64,000 nt of DNA from Sphaerotilus mobilis (GTDB lineage Bacteria; Pseudomonadota; Gammaproteobacteria; Burkholderiales; Burkholderiaceae_C). The notes beneath the pieces were generated by a model. The model was given only the letters and a program-made list of their open reading frames with translations, was not told where the DNA came from and ran no database searches. The DNA is taken from contig NZ_SGWV01000007.1 of the NCBI RefSeq assembly GCF_004216565.1, positions 1 through 64,000 of the forward strand, given 5' to 3'. Positions 54,269-64,000 of this stretch are shown one piece after another (position 1 is the first letter of the stretch; every line of letters starts with the position of its first letter). The translations under genes were made by a program, and so were the position numbers.

Positions 54269-55834
54269 TCAGGGCTGGGCCGTCATCAGGCTCCAGCGAC
54301 CTTCGGGCGTGCGCAGGTAGCCGTAGGGGCCCCGCTGCAGGTAGATGTGGCGGTCGTTCTCGGACACCCATTCGATCGGCGGCAGGGCCATGCCCAGCTC
54401 GACCAGCCGTTCGGGCTGGGTGACCTCCGGCCCGCCATGCAGCAGACCGGCAACGACCGCAAACAGCGACTGGTAGCTGGCGTTCTGCGTCACATGGACC
54501 GGCGGCGCATCGGCGGCCCGCTTGACGCCGAAGTTCAGCAGCATCACGCCAGCGGGCACATGCGTGATCACCCGCGTGGGCAGTTCGCGCAAGCCGGCCA
54601 CCTGCTGGGCATCGCCCCGGACCGCCGCGCCGTGTTCGGGCGCCAGCACGACCACGGTCGGACGCCCGCTGCGTTCGATGCCGTCGACGAAACGCTCCAG
54701 ATCGGCGAAGAGCTTGCGGGCGCGCGGCGCGTAGGTGTCCAGGCTGGAGATCGACGCGATGCCGGGCACCCGGTTGCCGTCGTGCAGGCTGATCGTGTTG
54801 TAGAGCAGAGCCAGACGGCCCGGCCCAGCCGCCTCGGCGCGGGCGCGCCACCAGCGGCCGAGCACCTCGCCGTCGTCGCGGATGGCGCTGCCGTCAAAGC
54901 CGTTCATCGCCACCGGCGCATCCAGCACCTGTTCGGGCAAGGACGGCAAGGCGCTGTCGCGCTTGAGCGTGTCGGCAAAGCCGTCGAAGCGCCCATCGTG
55001 GTTGAGCAGCACGGCGGGCTGGTAGCCGGCCTGTTCCAGGCTGCGCATCAGCAGGCATTCACCCCGCGCGCCGCCGTAGAGCTCGGACTGCGGCACCTGG
55101 CCACAGTTGGCGTGCAGCAGGCGCAGAACGGCCGGTCCGCTGTAGGTCGCGCCGCTGTTGAAGCGGTCGAAGACCACGTCGAAGCGGCGCATGAAGGGTG
55201 CGTCGGTCAGCTTGGCGTGGTCGAGGTCGTCCCAGGACAGCGAACAGACGCTGAGGATCACCAGGTCGAACGGCGGCGGTCCAGCGTCGACCGGGAATTT
55301 CAGGGTCTTGGCACGCTCGCCATCGTGGAAGGCCTGCAGCGTGAGGTCGAGCCGTTCAAGGTCGATCGGCCCCATGCCAGCGCCGTCGACGCTGACGGCC
55401 TGGGCCAACTGCTCGTCACGCGCACGCTGGGCCGGCGACGGCAGCAAGGCAAAGACCGCCAGCCCCACAAAAACCCAGGTCGACAGACGCAGGCGGGTCG
55501 CGAGGCCGCTAAGCACCACCCCGGCCACCAGCAGCGCCGCCAGCATCGGCGCGTTGACAAAGCGGGTGCCCAGCTCGAACAGGTAGGCGAGGCTGAAGTC
55601 GCTGACCGCCTGCCAGTTGTCCCACAGCCGCGACAGCGGTGGCCATGGCGATTCGCGGTAGAGCAAGGCGGCGCCGGCCGGCACGGCCAGCCAGCGCAGC
55701 AGGCGGTGCAGGCCACCCGGCCAGGGCCAGGACAGCAGCAGCGCCAGCGCCACGTTGGCCAGCAGCGCCAGCTCGATCAGGCCGCTCAGGTGCAGGCCGA
55801 ACTTCAGCAGGAAATAGATCGACCAGGCACCCAT
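54269..55834 (-). CDS. bcsG: Cellulose phosphoethanolamine transferase BcsG
   Basis: A 521-residue inner-membrane protein. The N-terminal about 150 residues have several membrane segments (LIELALLANVALALLLSWPW, MLAALLVAGVVLSGLA). The periplasmic alkaline-phosphatase-like domain has VILSVCSLSWDDLDHA, whose Ser corresponds to the nucleophile of E. coli BcsG, then VLLNHDGRFDGFA and VVVLAPEHGAAVRGD. It would add phosphoethanolamine to cellulose. It starts 2 bp after bcsA (TGA-CC-ATG). The usual partners BcsE and BcsF are not visible. Confidence 0.92.
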   Translation of the reverse strand: MGAWSIYFLLKFGLHLSGLIELALLANVALALLLSWPWPGGLHRLLRWLAVPAGAALLYRESPWPPLSRLWDNWQAVSDFSLAYLFELGTRFVNAPMLAALLVAGVVLSGLATRLRLSTWVFVGLAVFALLPSPAQRARDEQLAQAVSVDGAGMGPIDLERLDLTLQAFHDGERAKTLKFPVDAGPPPFDLVILSVCSLSWDDLDHAKLTDAPFMRRFDVVFDRFNSGATYSGPAVLRLLHANCGQVPQSELYGGARGECLLMRSLEQAGYQPAVLLNHDGRFDGFADTLKRDSALPSLPEQVLDAPVAMNGFDGSAIRDDGEVLGRWWRARAEAAGPGRLALLYNTISLHDGNRVPGIASISSLDTYAPRARKLFADLERFVDGIERSGRPTVVVLAPEHGAAVRGDAQQVAGLRELPTRVITHVPAGVMLLNFGVKRAADAPPVHVTQNASYQSLFAVVAGLLHGGPEVTQPERLVELGMALPPIEWVSENDRHIYLQRGPYGYLRTPEGRWSLMTAQP

Positions 55835-55836
55835 GG

Positions 55837-58542
55837 TCAGCTCCGCTCCAGGGCCCGGCGCATGCGCGCGGCGCGGTCGCCGAGCCACGCGCCGGCATCG
55901 CTGCGCCAGCCGGCGGCGCCGTCGCGCACATGGCCCAGCGCGTTGCGGATCAGCAGCGCGTAGCTGCTCCAGCCCAGCCGGGCGATCTCGATCAGACCGT
56001 GCATCGCGCGGTCACTCTCGGGCGCGAGCTGCCAGTTGACCCAGGCGTCCTTGCGGGTGAAGGTGCAGCGGATCAGGGCGGCCTGCTGGTCCAGGTTGAG
56101 ACGACCGAACTTGAGCGCCAGCCGGTCACCCCGGTGGCTGACCACCTGCACCGGCAGCAGCTGCGGTCGGCCCTCGTCGAACAGGCGCAGGCCCAGGGTC
56201 TGGCCGGACGGCAGTGCCAGATCGGCCGGCACGCCACGCAGACCGACACCGGCCAGCGCGTAGTCCTCGGTCTCGCAGGGCAGCAGTTCGCCGTCGGGTG
56301 TCATCAGCTCGGCACGCAGCCGGCTGGTGACGCGGGTGTTGCGGCGCACCTGGCGGCGCTCCCGCGCCACGCCGATCGCCGCGCCCAGCGCGAGCAGGTT
56401 GTAGACCGTCCACGCCAGGTTTAAGGTGATCGTGCCCCACTCGGTCGGGTAGACCACCAGCCGGCCCAGGCCAAACAGCACGCCCGCCGCGTTGAGCACC
56501 ACCAGCGCGAAATATGGTCGGGCGATGTGCCAGTCGACGTGGGTCTGCTCGATCAGCCCGCCCTTGGCGGTGACATCGAAGTTGCCGCCACGCGGGTTGA
56601 ACAGCGCGGCGGTCGTGGGCACGGCCACATACCAGGCCAGCACCGTCTCGTAGAGCTCTGACCAGAAGGTGTGGCGGTGCGGGCCGGCGATGTGGGCGTT
56701 GGCGATGTGCGGCAGCACCAGGTGCGGCAGCAGGTAGAGCAGCAGCGTGCCGACCTGGGCGTGGATGATGTGGAACTCGAAGAACAGGTAGCCCAGCGGA
56801 GCGGTCAGGAAGACCAGCCGGGGCAGCCCGTAGAAGAAGTGCAGCATCGCGTTGGAGTAGCACAGCCGCTGCATCGGCGTGAGGCCCGGTCCCAGCAAGG
56901 GGCAGTCGACCCGGAAGATCTGCGCCATGCCACGGGCCCAGCGGATGCGCTGGCGCACATGGCCGGCCAGGCTCTCGGTGGCCAGACCAGCGGCCAGCGT
57001 CTCGTTGAGGTAGGCCGTGCGCCAGCCGCGCCGGTGCAGCTTCAGGGCGGTGTGGGCATCCTCGGTGACGGTCTCCACGGCGATGCCGTCGATCTCCTCC
57101 AGCGCCGAGCGGCGCAGCACCGCACAGGAACCGCAGAAAAAGCTCGCGTTCCAGACGTCGTTGCCGTCCTGCACCAGGCCATAGAACAGCACGCCCTCGT
57201 TGGGCACGCGCCGGAAGGTGTCGAGGTTGCGCTCGAAGGGATCGGGCGAGAAGAAGTGGTGCGGCGTCTGCACCAGCGCACAGCGCTCGTCGCGCAGCAG
57301 CCAGCCCATCGTGTTGACCAGGAAGCCGCGCACCGGCATGTGGTCGCAGTCGAAGATGGCGATGTACTCGCCGTCGGTCACCTTCATCGCCGCATTCAGG
57401 TTGCCGGCCTTGGCATGGCGGTTGTCGCTGCGGGTCAGGTAGTGCACGCCGGCCTCGTCGGCGAAGGCGCGCATCTCCGGGCGACGCCCATCGTCCAGCA
57501 GATGGATGCGCAGCCGGTCGGCCGGCCAGTCCATGTCGCGCGCGGCCAGCACCGTCGGGCCCACGACGCTGAGCGGCTCGTTGTAGGTGGGGATGTAGAC
57601 GTCCACCGTCGGCCACTGGTCGCGCGGCAGCTCGATCGGCACGATCGGCCGCTTGAGCGGTCGCGAGGTCTGCAGGAAACCCAGCACCATCACCAGCCAG
57701 GCGTACAGCTCGGCCAGCAGCAGGCCGTAGCCCAGCACCGACTCCCAGGCCGAGTCGAAGTCCAGCGACTCGGTCACCCGCCACCAGCCATAGCGGCACG
57801 ACGCCAGCAAGGCCAGCGAGACCAGCGCCAGCGTCGGCAGGTTGCCGGGGATGCGCCGCACCAGCAGCACCAGCAGCAGCATGGCGATGAAGAACATGAA
57901 CTGGCTGAACGGACTCATCGGCGTGCTGGCGGCCAGCCAGAACGCCAGCACGCTCACCAGCCCGAGGCCGATGCGCACCGGGCGGCGGCGCCACAGCGGC
58001 AGGTCCGACCAGCGTTCGAGCACCCGGCTCACCGGCGCGAAGTCGATGGCGCGCCAGTGTTCGAGGTAACGATCCCAGAGCCGTCCCGGCGACACGGCGG
58101 CCAGCACGCGGCGCCAGGCCGGCAGCGGCCCCGTGGGTGCGGCGGATGTGGCGACCGGGGCCAGCGGCGGCAAGCCCGGCATCGGCGGCACCGCAGGACC
58201 GGTCTGGCCAAAGGCCATCCGCCGCGTCCCGGCATCCTGCCTGCCATTGCCGCGCCGCAACACGCCGATGCGCTGACGCCGGATCGGCGCCCCGGACGCA
58301 CCCAGCGGCCCCGGTGCCGTCGTCGGACCGGCACCGTTTGCCGAGCGGTCGCGCCGCCACGACGCGGCGCCGCCGGCGACCTCGTCAGGGCGAGGCTGTG
58401 GCGCCGTCCGGTGGGTCGGCGCCAGACGGATGCGGCGCCGCTGCGGCGGCAGCACGAACAGCCGGGTCAGCCAGCAACGCCAGTCGTCGGGGCGCTCGAC
58501 CTGCAGCGCGCGCGCCCATCGTTTCAAGACTCCGACCGTCAT
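55837..58542 (-). CDS. bcsA: Cellulose synthase catalytic subunit BcsA with PilZ domain
   Basis: A 901-residue family-2 glycosyltransferase making beta-1,4-glucan from UDP-glucose. After an N-terminal Pro/Ala-rich extension of about 150 residues come membrane segments and the catalytic motifs VDVYIPTYNEP, HLLDDGRRPEM, IAIFDCDHMP, ETVTEDAHTALKL (TED) and QRIRWARGMAQIF (QxxRW). The C-terminal PilZ domain has RRNTR (RRxxR) for cyclic-di-GMP, while the second motif reads DYALAG with Ala where DxSxxG has Ser. The ATG at 58542 is preferred; the longer frame needs a TTG. It is transcribed toward bcsG and away from the enoyl-CoA hydratase gene's promoter. Confidence 0.95.
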   Translation of the reverse strand: MTVGVLKRWARALQVERPDDWRCWLTRLFVLPPQRRRIRLAPTHRTAPQPRPDEVAGGAASWRRDRSANGAGPTTAPGPLGASGAPIRRQRIGVLRRGNGRQDAGTRRMAFGQTGPAVPPMPGLPPLAPVATSAAPTGPLPAWRRVLAAVSPGRLWDRYLEHWRAIDFAPVSRVLERWSDLPLWRRRPVRIGLGLVSVLAFWLAASTPMSPFSQFMFFIAMLLLVLLVRRIPGNLPTLALVSLALLASCRYGWWRVTESLDFDSAWESVLGYGLLLAELYAWLVMVLGFLQTSRPLKRPIVPIELPRDQWPTVDVYIPTYNEPLSVVGPTVLAARDMDWPADRLRIHLLDDGRRPEMRAFADEAGVHYLTRSDNRHAKAGNLNAAMKVTDGEYIAIFDCDHMPVRGFLVNTMGWLLRDERCALVQTPHHFFSPDPFERNLDTFRRVPNEGVLFYGLVQDGNDVWNASFFCGSCAVLRRSALEEIDGIAVETVTEDAHTALKLHRRGWRTAYLNETLAAGLATESLAGHVRQRIRWARGMAQIFRVDCPLLGPGLTPMQRLCYSNAMLHFFYGLPRLVFLTAPLGYLFFEFHIIHAQVGTLLLYLLPHLVLPHIANAHIAGPHRHTFWSELYETVLAWYVAVPTTAALFNPRGGNFDVTAKGGLIEQTHVDWHIARPYFALVVLNAAGVLFGLGRLVVYPTEWGTITLNLAWTVYNLLALGAAIGVARERRQVRRNTRVTSRLRAELMTPDGELLPCETEDYALAGVGLRGVPADLALPSGQTLGLRLFDEGRPQLLPVQVVSHRGDRLALKFGRLNLDQQAALIRCTFTRKDAWVNWQLAPESDRAMHGLIEIARLGWSSYALLIRNALGHVRDGAAGWRSDAGAWLGDRAARMRRALERS

Positions 58543-58722
58543 CCGCTGTGCCTGGCTCGTCCGTGGTGGAAACAAATTGTCACCGAACGCCGAACCCAAG
58601 GGACGACGTGTCCGCCGATCCTGCCTTCGCGCAGACCCGGACTGGCCGATTTCAAGACATTTTCAAGGCGGACGCCACAGAACCCAAGCGGATCTCACAC
58701 GCACCCGGGCACGCCGGGCCGT

Positions 58723-59505
58723 TCACCACTTCGGCGCGCGCTTGTCGATGAAGGCCTGCACGCCTTCGAGCGCCGCCGCATCCATCATGTTGCAGGCCAT
58801 CGCCTGGCCAGCCAGCTGGTAGGCGCTGGCGATGCCCATTTCCAGCTGGCGGTAGAACTGGTCCTTGCCCATCGCCAGTGCGACGCGCGGCTTGGCGACG
58901 ATGCGCGCGACCAGCCGTTCGACCTCGGCGTCCAGCGCCTCCATCGGCACGACCCGGTTGACGAGGCCTTGTTCACGCGCCTCTTCGGCACCGATGAAGT
59001 CGCCGGTGACCAGCATCTCGAACGCCTGCTTGCGCCCGACGTTGCGTCCCAGCGCGACGCTGGGCGTGGCGCAGAACAGGCCCAGGTTGACGCCACTGAC
59101 CGCGAAGCGCGCGGTGTCGGCGGCCACGGCCAGATCGCACTGCGCAACCAGTTGACAGCCCGCCGCCGTGGCGATGCCCTGGACCCGCGCGATCACCGGC
59201 ACCGGCAGCGACTGGATCGCCAACATGACCTTGGTGCAGCGCGCGAACAGCTGCTGGTAGTACGCCAGCGAAGGCTCGGCACGCATCTCCTTCAGGTCAT
59301 GCCCGGCACAGAAGGCCTTGCCTTGCGCTGCCAGCACGAGCACCCGCACCCGCTCATCGCGGGCGATGGCATCCAGCTCGGCCTGCAGCGCCGCCAGCAT
59401 GGCCTCGCTCAACGCATTGAAGGCCTGCGGCCGGTTGAGCGTCAGCGTCAGCACGCCACGGTCGTCGAGGTGGCGCAGCAGCAGGGGGTCGTCGAGGGTC
59501 AGCAT
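58723..59505 (-). CDS. Enoyl-CoA hydratase/isomerase family protein
   Basis: A 260-residue crotonase-fold enzyme. GVLTLTLNRPQAFNALSE, the oxyanion-hole loop KAFCAGHDLKEM and VQGIATAAGCQLVAQCDLAV with VNLGLFCATPSVALGRNVG are present. It would hydrate or isomerise an enoyl-CoA in fatty acid or branched acid degradation. It follows the acyl-CoA synthetase gene on the same strand with a 78-bp gap made mostly of an 8-bp repeat. Confidence 0.9.
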   Translation of the reverse strand: MLTLDDPLLLRHLDDRGVLTLTLNRPQAFNALSEAMLAALQAELDAIARDERVRVLVLAAQGKAFCAGHDLKEMRAEPSLAYYQQLFARCTKVMLAIQSLPVPVIARVQGIATAAGCQLVAQCDLAVAADTARFAVSGVNLGLFCATPSVALGRNVGRKQAFEMLVTGDFIGAEEAREQGLVNRVVPMEALDAEVERLVARIVAKPRVALAMGKDQFYRQLEMGIASAYQLAGQAMACNMMDAAALEGVQAFIDKRAPKW

Positions 59506-59545
59506 GGCTATTTCCTGGGGGACCGAATCGGTGGGTCAGTGGGGC

Positions 59546-59585
59546 GGCGAGTTGGCGAATTGGCGAGTCGGCGAGTCGGCGAGTC
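59546..59585. repeat. Five 8-bp tandem repeats between the two acyl-CoA genes
   Basis: GGCGAGTT (59546), GGCGAATT (59554) and GGCGAGTC (59562, 59570, 59578) abut exactly and reach the stop codon of the acyl-CoA synthetase gene. As the unit is not a multiple of three and lies between genes, copy change would alter spacing only. Confidence 0.8.
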
Positions 59586-61260
59586 ACTCGATCGCTGCGT
59601 TCGACCGCGCCCGCTCGCGCAGCTGGAACTTCTGGATCTTGCCGGTCGACGTCTTCGGGATGGCCTCGAAGCGGATCTCGCGCGGCACCTTGTAGCCCGC
59701 CAGCAGGGTCTTGCAATGGGCGATCAGCGTGGCCGCATCGACCAGCGCACCCGGTGCCAGCTCGACGAAGGCCAGTGGCGTCTCGCCCCACTTGGGATCG
59801 GGCTTGGCGACCACCGCAGCGGCCATCACGGCGGGGTGGCGGTAGAGGGCGTCCTCGACCTCGATGGAGCTGATGTTCTCGCCGCCGGAGATGATGATGT
59901 CCTTGCTGCGGTCCTTGATCTTGACGTAGCGGTCGGGCTCCATCACCGCCAGGTCGCCGGTGTGGAACCAGCCGCCCTCGAAGGCCTGCAGCGTCGCCTT
60001 GGGGTTCTTCAGGTAGCCCTTCATGACGATGTTGCCGCGGAACATGATCTCGCCCATGGTCGTGCCGTCGGCCGGCAGCTCGGACAGCGTCTCCGGGTCG
60101 AACACCGCCATGCCTTCTTGCAGTTCATAGCGCACGCCCTGACGGCCGTTCAGACGGGTCTGCTCGGACAGGTCGGCCTGAGCCCATTCAGGCGCCTTGA
60201 CCGCGACGGCGGCCGGGCCGTAGACCTCGGTCAGGCCGTAGACATGGGTGATGTCAAAGCCGAGCCGGGCCATGCCCTCGATCATCGCGGCCGGCGGCGC
60301 GGCACCGGCCACCAGGCCGCGCACCCGGCCCAGCCCCGCGCGTTGCTCGGCAGGCGCGTTGATCAGCAGGCTGTGCACGATGGGTGCGGCGCAGTAGTGG
60401 TCGACGGCGTGCTCGCGCATCGCGGCAAGGATCGCGCTGGCGTCGACCTTGCGCAGGCAAACGTGGGTGCCGCCCAGCAGCGCCACGGTCCACGGGAAGC
60501 ACCAGCCGTTGCAATGGAACATCGGCAACGTCCACAGATAGACCGGGAAGTGCGGCATGGTCCAGGTCACGCTGTTGCTGACCGCATTCAGGTAGGCGCC
60601 GCGGTGGTGCGTGACCACGCCCTTCGGGTCGCCGGTGGTGCCGCTGGTGTAGCTGACCGCGATGGCGTCCCACTCGTCGGCCGGCCCTTCCAGACGGTCC
60701 AGCGGGGCGTGGCCGGCCAGCAGCGATTCGTACTCGTGCGCACCCAGGCGTTCGTGCGGCGTGGTGGACTCGCTGTCACAGACGTCGATGACGACGATCT
60801 CGCGGCCATGCGTGGCCTTGAGCAGCGCCAGCGTCTTGTCCATCAGAGGGGCGAACTCGCTGTCGGTGATCAGCACCATCGCCTCGCAGTGGTTCATCTG
60901 CCATGCGAGCAAGGGCGCGTCCAGACGGGTGTTGAGCGTGTTGAGCACAGCGCCCAGGGCGGGCACGGCGTAGTGGGCCTCGACCATCTCCGGCGTGTTG
61001 GGCAGCATGGCGCTGACGGTGCATCCCTTGCCGACGCCCAGGGCACGCAGCGCTGCCGCCAGCCGGGCGCTGCGCTCTCGCACCTGGCCCCAGGTGTAGC
61101 GCCGCGCCCCGTGGATCACGGCTGTGCGGTCGCGGTAGACCTCGGCGCTGCGCTCGATGAAGCTGACGGGGCTCAGCGGCACATGGTTGGCGGCGTTGCG
61201 CGGCAGGTCCTGGTCGTAGATGCCGGGCGTGGTCACGAAGGGTGGCGGTGCGGGGTTCAA
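59584..61260 (-). CDS. Acyl-CoA synthetase (AMP-forming)
   Basis: A protein of about 558 residues of the ANL superfamily. The AMP-binding motif SYTSGTTGDPKGVVTHHRGA, FHCNGWCFPWTV, YGLTEVYGPA, the hinge HTGDLAVMEPDRYVKIKDRSKD and the C-terminal VPREIRFEAIPKTSTGKIQKF with the catalytic Lys are all present. It activates a carboxylic acid, probably medium-chain fatty or aromatic, to its CoA ester. CCAGGAG sits just before a TTG at 61260, which I take as the start; an ATG at 61302 lacks a ribosome site. It is paired with the enoyl-CoA hydratase. Confidence 0.9.
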   Translation of the reverse strand: MNPAPPPFVTTPGIYDQDLPRNAANHVPLSPVSFIERSAEVYRDRTAVIHGARRYTWGQVRERSARLAAALRALGVGKGCTVSAMLPNTPEMVEAHYAVPALGAVLNTLNTRLDAPLLAWQMNHCEAMVLITDSEFAPLMDKTLALLKATHGREIVVIDVCDSESTTPHERLGAHEYESLLAGHAPLDRLEGPADEWDAIAVSYTSGTTGDPKGVVTHHRGAYLNAVSNSVTWTMPHFPVYLWTLPMFHCNGWCFPWTVALLGGTHVCLRKVDASAILAAMREHAVDHYCAAPIVHSLLINAPAEQRAGLGRVRGLVAGAAPPAAMIEGMARLGFDITHVYGLTEVYGPAAVAVKAPEWAQADLSEQTRLNGRQGVRYELQEGMAVFDPETLSELPADGTTMGEIMFRGNIVMKGYLKNPKATLQAFEGGWFHTGDLAVMEPDRYVKIKDRSKDIIISGGENISSIEVEDALYRHPAVMAAAVVAKPDPKWGETPLAFVELAPGALVDAATLIAHCKTLLAGYKVPREIRFEAIPKTSTGKIQKFQLRERARSNAAIE

Positions 61261-61407
61261 CGGTGGCTCCTGGAGCGAAAGCGTCGACTCTACCGAAGGC
61301 ATCGGTCCCGTGGCTTGCCAGCCGCTGGCCAGGCGCCTGCCACGTACACTGCCGCGCCGTTTGCGTTGTCGGTTCCCGGCACGCGCCCCACCCTGCCGTT
61401 CCTGCCG

Positions 61408-62502
61408 ATGTCCGTCTTCCCTGCCGCGTCCAAGCCCGCCTGGGCGCTGGCCCTGCTCCTGGGCCTGAGCGCCCTGCTGCCACAGCCGGCCGACGCCGCT
61501 GAGACGTCCCGCGCCAAGGCCCGCAAGCCCGCCCGCGTCGCCGTTGTCGACACGCCGCCCTACGGCCTGCGCGAAGACGTGCAGTCATGGATCCGCGAGC
61601 AGCAGGCGGCCCACCCGGAATGGCCGGCCGAATGGGTCGCCCGCACCATCGGCGGCGCTCGCCACATCCCGCAGGTCACCCAACTGATCATGCCGCCGCC
61701 GGTCGGCACGGCCAAGAACTGGGCCGTCTACCGTGACCGCTTCGTCGAGCCCCGCCGCATCGCCGCCGGGGTCGCCTTCTGGCGCGAACACGCCCAAGCG
61801 CTGGCTGGCGCCGAGGCCCGCTGGGGCGTGCCGGCCGAGGTCATCGTCGGCATCATCGGCGTGGAGACGCTCTACGGTCGCCACACCGGCCGGCTGAAGA
61901 CGGTCGACGCACTGGCCACGCTGGCCTTCGACTTCCCCGCCGGCCGCAGCGACCGCAGCGCCTTTTTCCGCAGCGAACTGGCCGCCCTGCTCGAACTCGC
62001 GATGCGCGACGGCATTGAGCTCGACACGCTGCGCGGCAGCTATGCCGGTGCATTGGGCTGGCCGCAGTTCATGCCCAGTTCCTGGCTGCGCCACGCGGTC
62101 GACTTCGACGGCGATGGCCGCATCGCGCTGCACACCAGCCCGGTCGACGCGATCGGCAGCGTCGCCAACTTCCTGGCCGCCCATGGCTGGCAGACCGGCC
62201 TGCCCAGCACCTACAGCGTCACGCCGCCCAGCCAGGCAGATGCGCTGGCCACGCTGCTGGCGCCCGACATCAAGCCCAGCTTCGCGCCGATCGTGATGGC
62301 GCAGCTCGGCGCGGCGCTCGACGAGGCCGCGATCAACCACGACGGCCCGCTCGCGCTGGTGCGGCTCGAAAACGGTGACAGCGCCGAACCCACCTACGTC
62401 GCCGGCACCCAGAACTTCTGGGTCCTGACCCGCTACAACTGGTCGGCCTACTACGCCAGCGCCGTGCTCGAACTGGGCCGCGCTGTGGCCCAGGCCCGCT
62501 GA
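61408..62502 (+). CDS. mltB: Lytic murein transglycosylase B-like protein
   Basis: A 364-residue exported enzyme with a signal peptide (AWALALLLGLSALLPQPADA). The MltB/SLT_2 domain has VIVGIIGVETLYGRHTGRLK with the catalytic Glu, LDTLRGSYAGALGWPQFMPSSW, VDFDGDGRIALHTSPVDAIGS and NFWVLTRYNWSAYYASAVLEL. It cleaves peptidoglycan, giving anhydromuropeptides. The signal lacks a lipobox Cys, so it is probably soluble in the periplasm. The start at 61408 is the ATG at the signal peptide; the frame is open far upstream only by chance. Confidence 0.92.
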   Translation: MSVFPAASKPAWALALLLGLSALLPQPADAAETSRAKARKPARVAVVDTPPYGLREDVQSWIREQQAAHPEWPAEWVARTIGGARHIPQVTQLIMPPPVGTAKNWAVYRDRFVEPRRIAAGVAFWREHAQALAGAEARWGVPAEVIVGIIGVETLYGRHTGRLKTVDALATLAFDFPAGRSDRSAFFRSELAALLELAMRDGIELDTLRGSYAGALGWPQFMPSSWLRHAVDFDGDGRIALHTSPVDAIGSVANFLAAHGWQTGLPSTYSVTPPSQADALATLLAPDIKPSFAPIVMAQLGAALDEAAINHDGPLALVRLENGDSAEPTYVAGTQNFWVLTRYNWSAYYASAVLELGRAVAQAR

Positions 62503-62533
62503 GCGCACGACCTTCCCTTCCTTCCCGGTCCCC

Positions 62534-64000
<1,467 letters not shown>

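Noticed and set aside
56671-61407. Very long plus-strand open frame running into mltB
   Set aside because: Only the last 364 codons are a real gene (MltB); the rest is antisense to BcsA, the hydratase and the synthetase.

Overview
The window is high-GC DNA with proteobacterial gene style. The order guaA, guaB, DUF4124, rnfH, ratA, smpB, together with ETF-QO, RimO, MnmC and a GH8-type cellulose operon, points to a betaproteobacterium of the order Burkholderiales (Leptothrix/Sphaerotilus/Rubrivivax-like). This placement rests on gene content and order, not on a database search. I saw no rRNA or tRNA gene and no CRISPR array.

Layout. (1) 1-9106 is a catabolic block. A NagR/NahR-type LysR gene is divergent from nagAa, nagI, nagK and nagG (cut by the window edge), which encode salicylate 5-hydroxylase parts, gentisate dioxygenase and fumarylpyruvate hydrolase. 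Next come a salicylaldehyde-type aldehyde dehydrogenase, a Tat-exported GMC oxidoreductase and a GAF/Fis regulator without an AAA+ domain. Read together they suggest oxidation of an aryl alcohol such as salicyl alcohol to the aldehyde, salicylate, gentisate and central metabolites. (2) 9272-14758 holds a decayed tannase-like hydrolase gene, then plasmid/ICE-type DNA. An array of eleven 11-bp repeats lies in front of a translationally coupled StbABC/TraKLM-like operon, followed by DUF932 and SSB genes and about 1.2 kb without a gene. (3) 14759-24170 holds a DUF2235 gene, broken IS5, IS3, IS481 and IS30 transposase genes, and one intact gene for a 1273-residue exported metallo-beta-lactamase-fold protein of unknown role. 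(4) 24439-26168 holds a tyrosine integrase, nine copies of a GATACCGTCA-type decamer and the 3' end of guaA, the likely attachment site. Everything to the left may therefore be an integrated island.

(5) 26168-46464 is ordinary chromosome: purine synthesis (guaA, guaB), two MFS transporters, RnfH/RatA/SmpB, a cystathionine beta-lyase-like enzyme, RimO, an MnmC whose methyltransferase half looks degenerate, RmuC, a thioesterase, a YceH protein, an SDR enzyme, a GGDEF-EAL protein and ETF-QO. (6) 46787-58542 is a cellulose locus in two convergent transcription units, bcsB-bcsZ-bcsC on + and bcsA-bcsG on -. The cyclic-di-GMP protein lies about 2 kb away and BcsA has a PilZ domain. (7) 58723-64000 holds an enoyl-CoA hydratase, an acyl-CoA synthetase, an MltB-like transglycosylase and an ABC-F ATPase cut by the window end.

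The most unusual items are the phased 11-bp array before the Stb/Tra-like operon, the integrase decamer family at guaA, the giant exported MBL-fold protein, the reordered nag cluster coupled to an alcohol/aldehyde oxidation module, and the split bcs locus.
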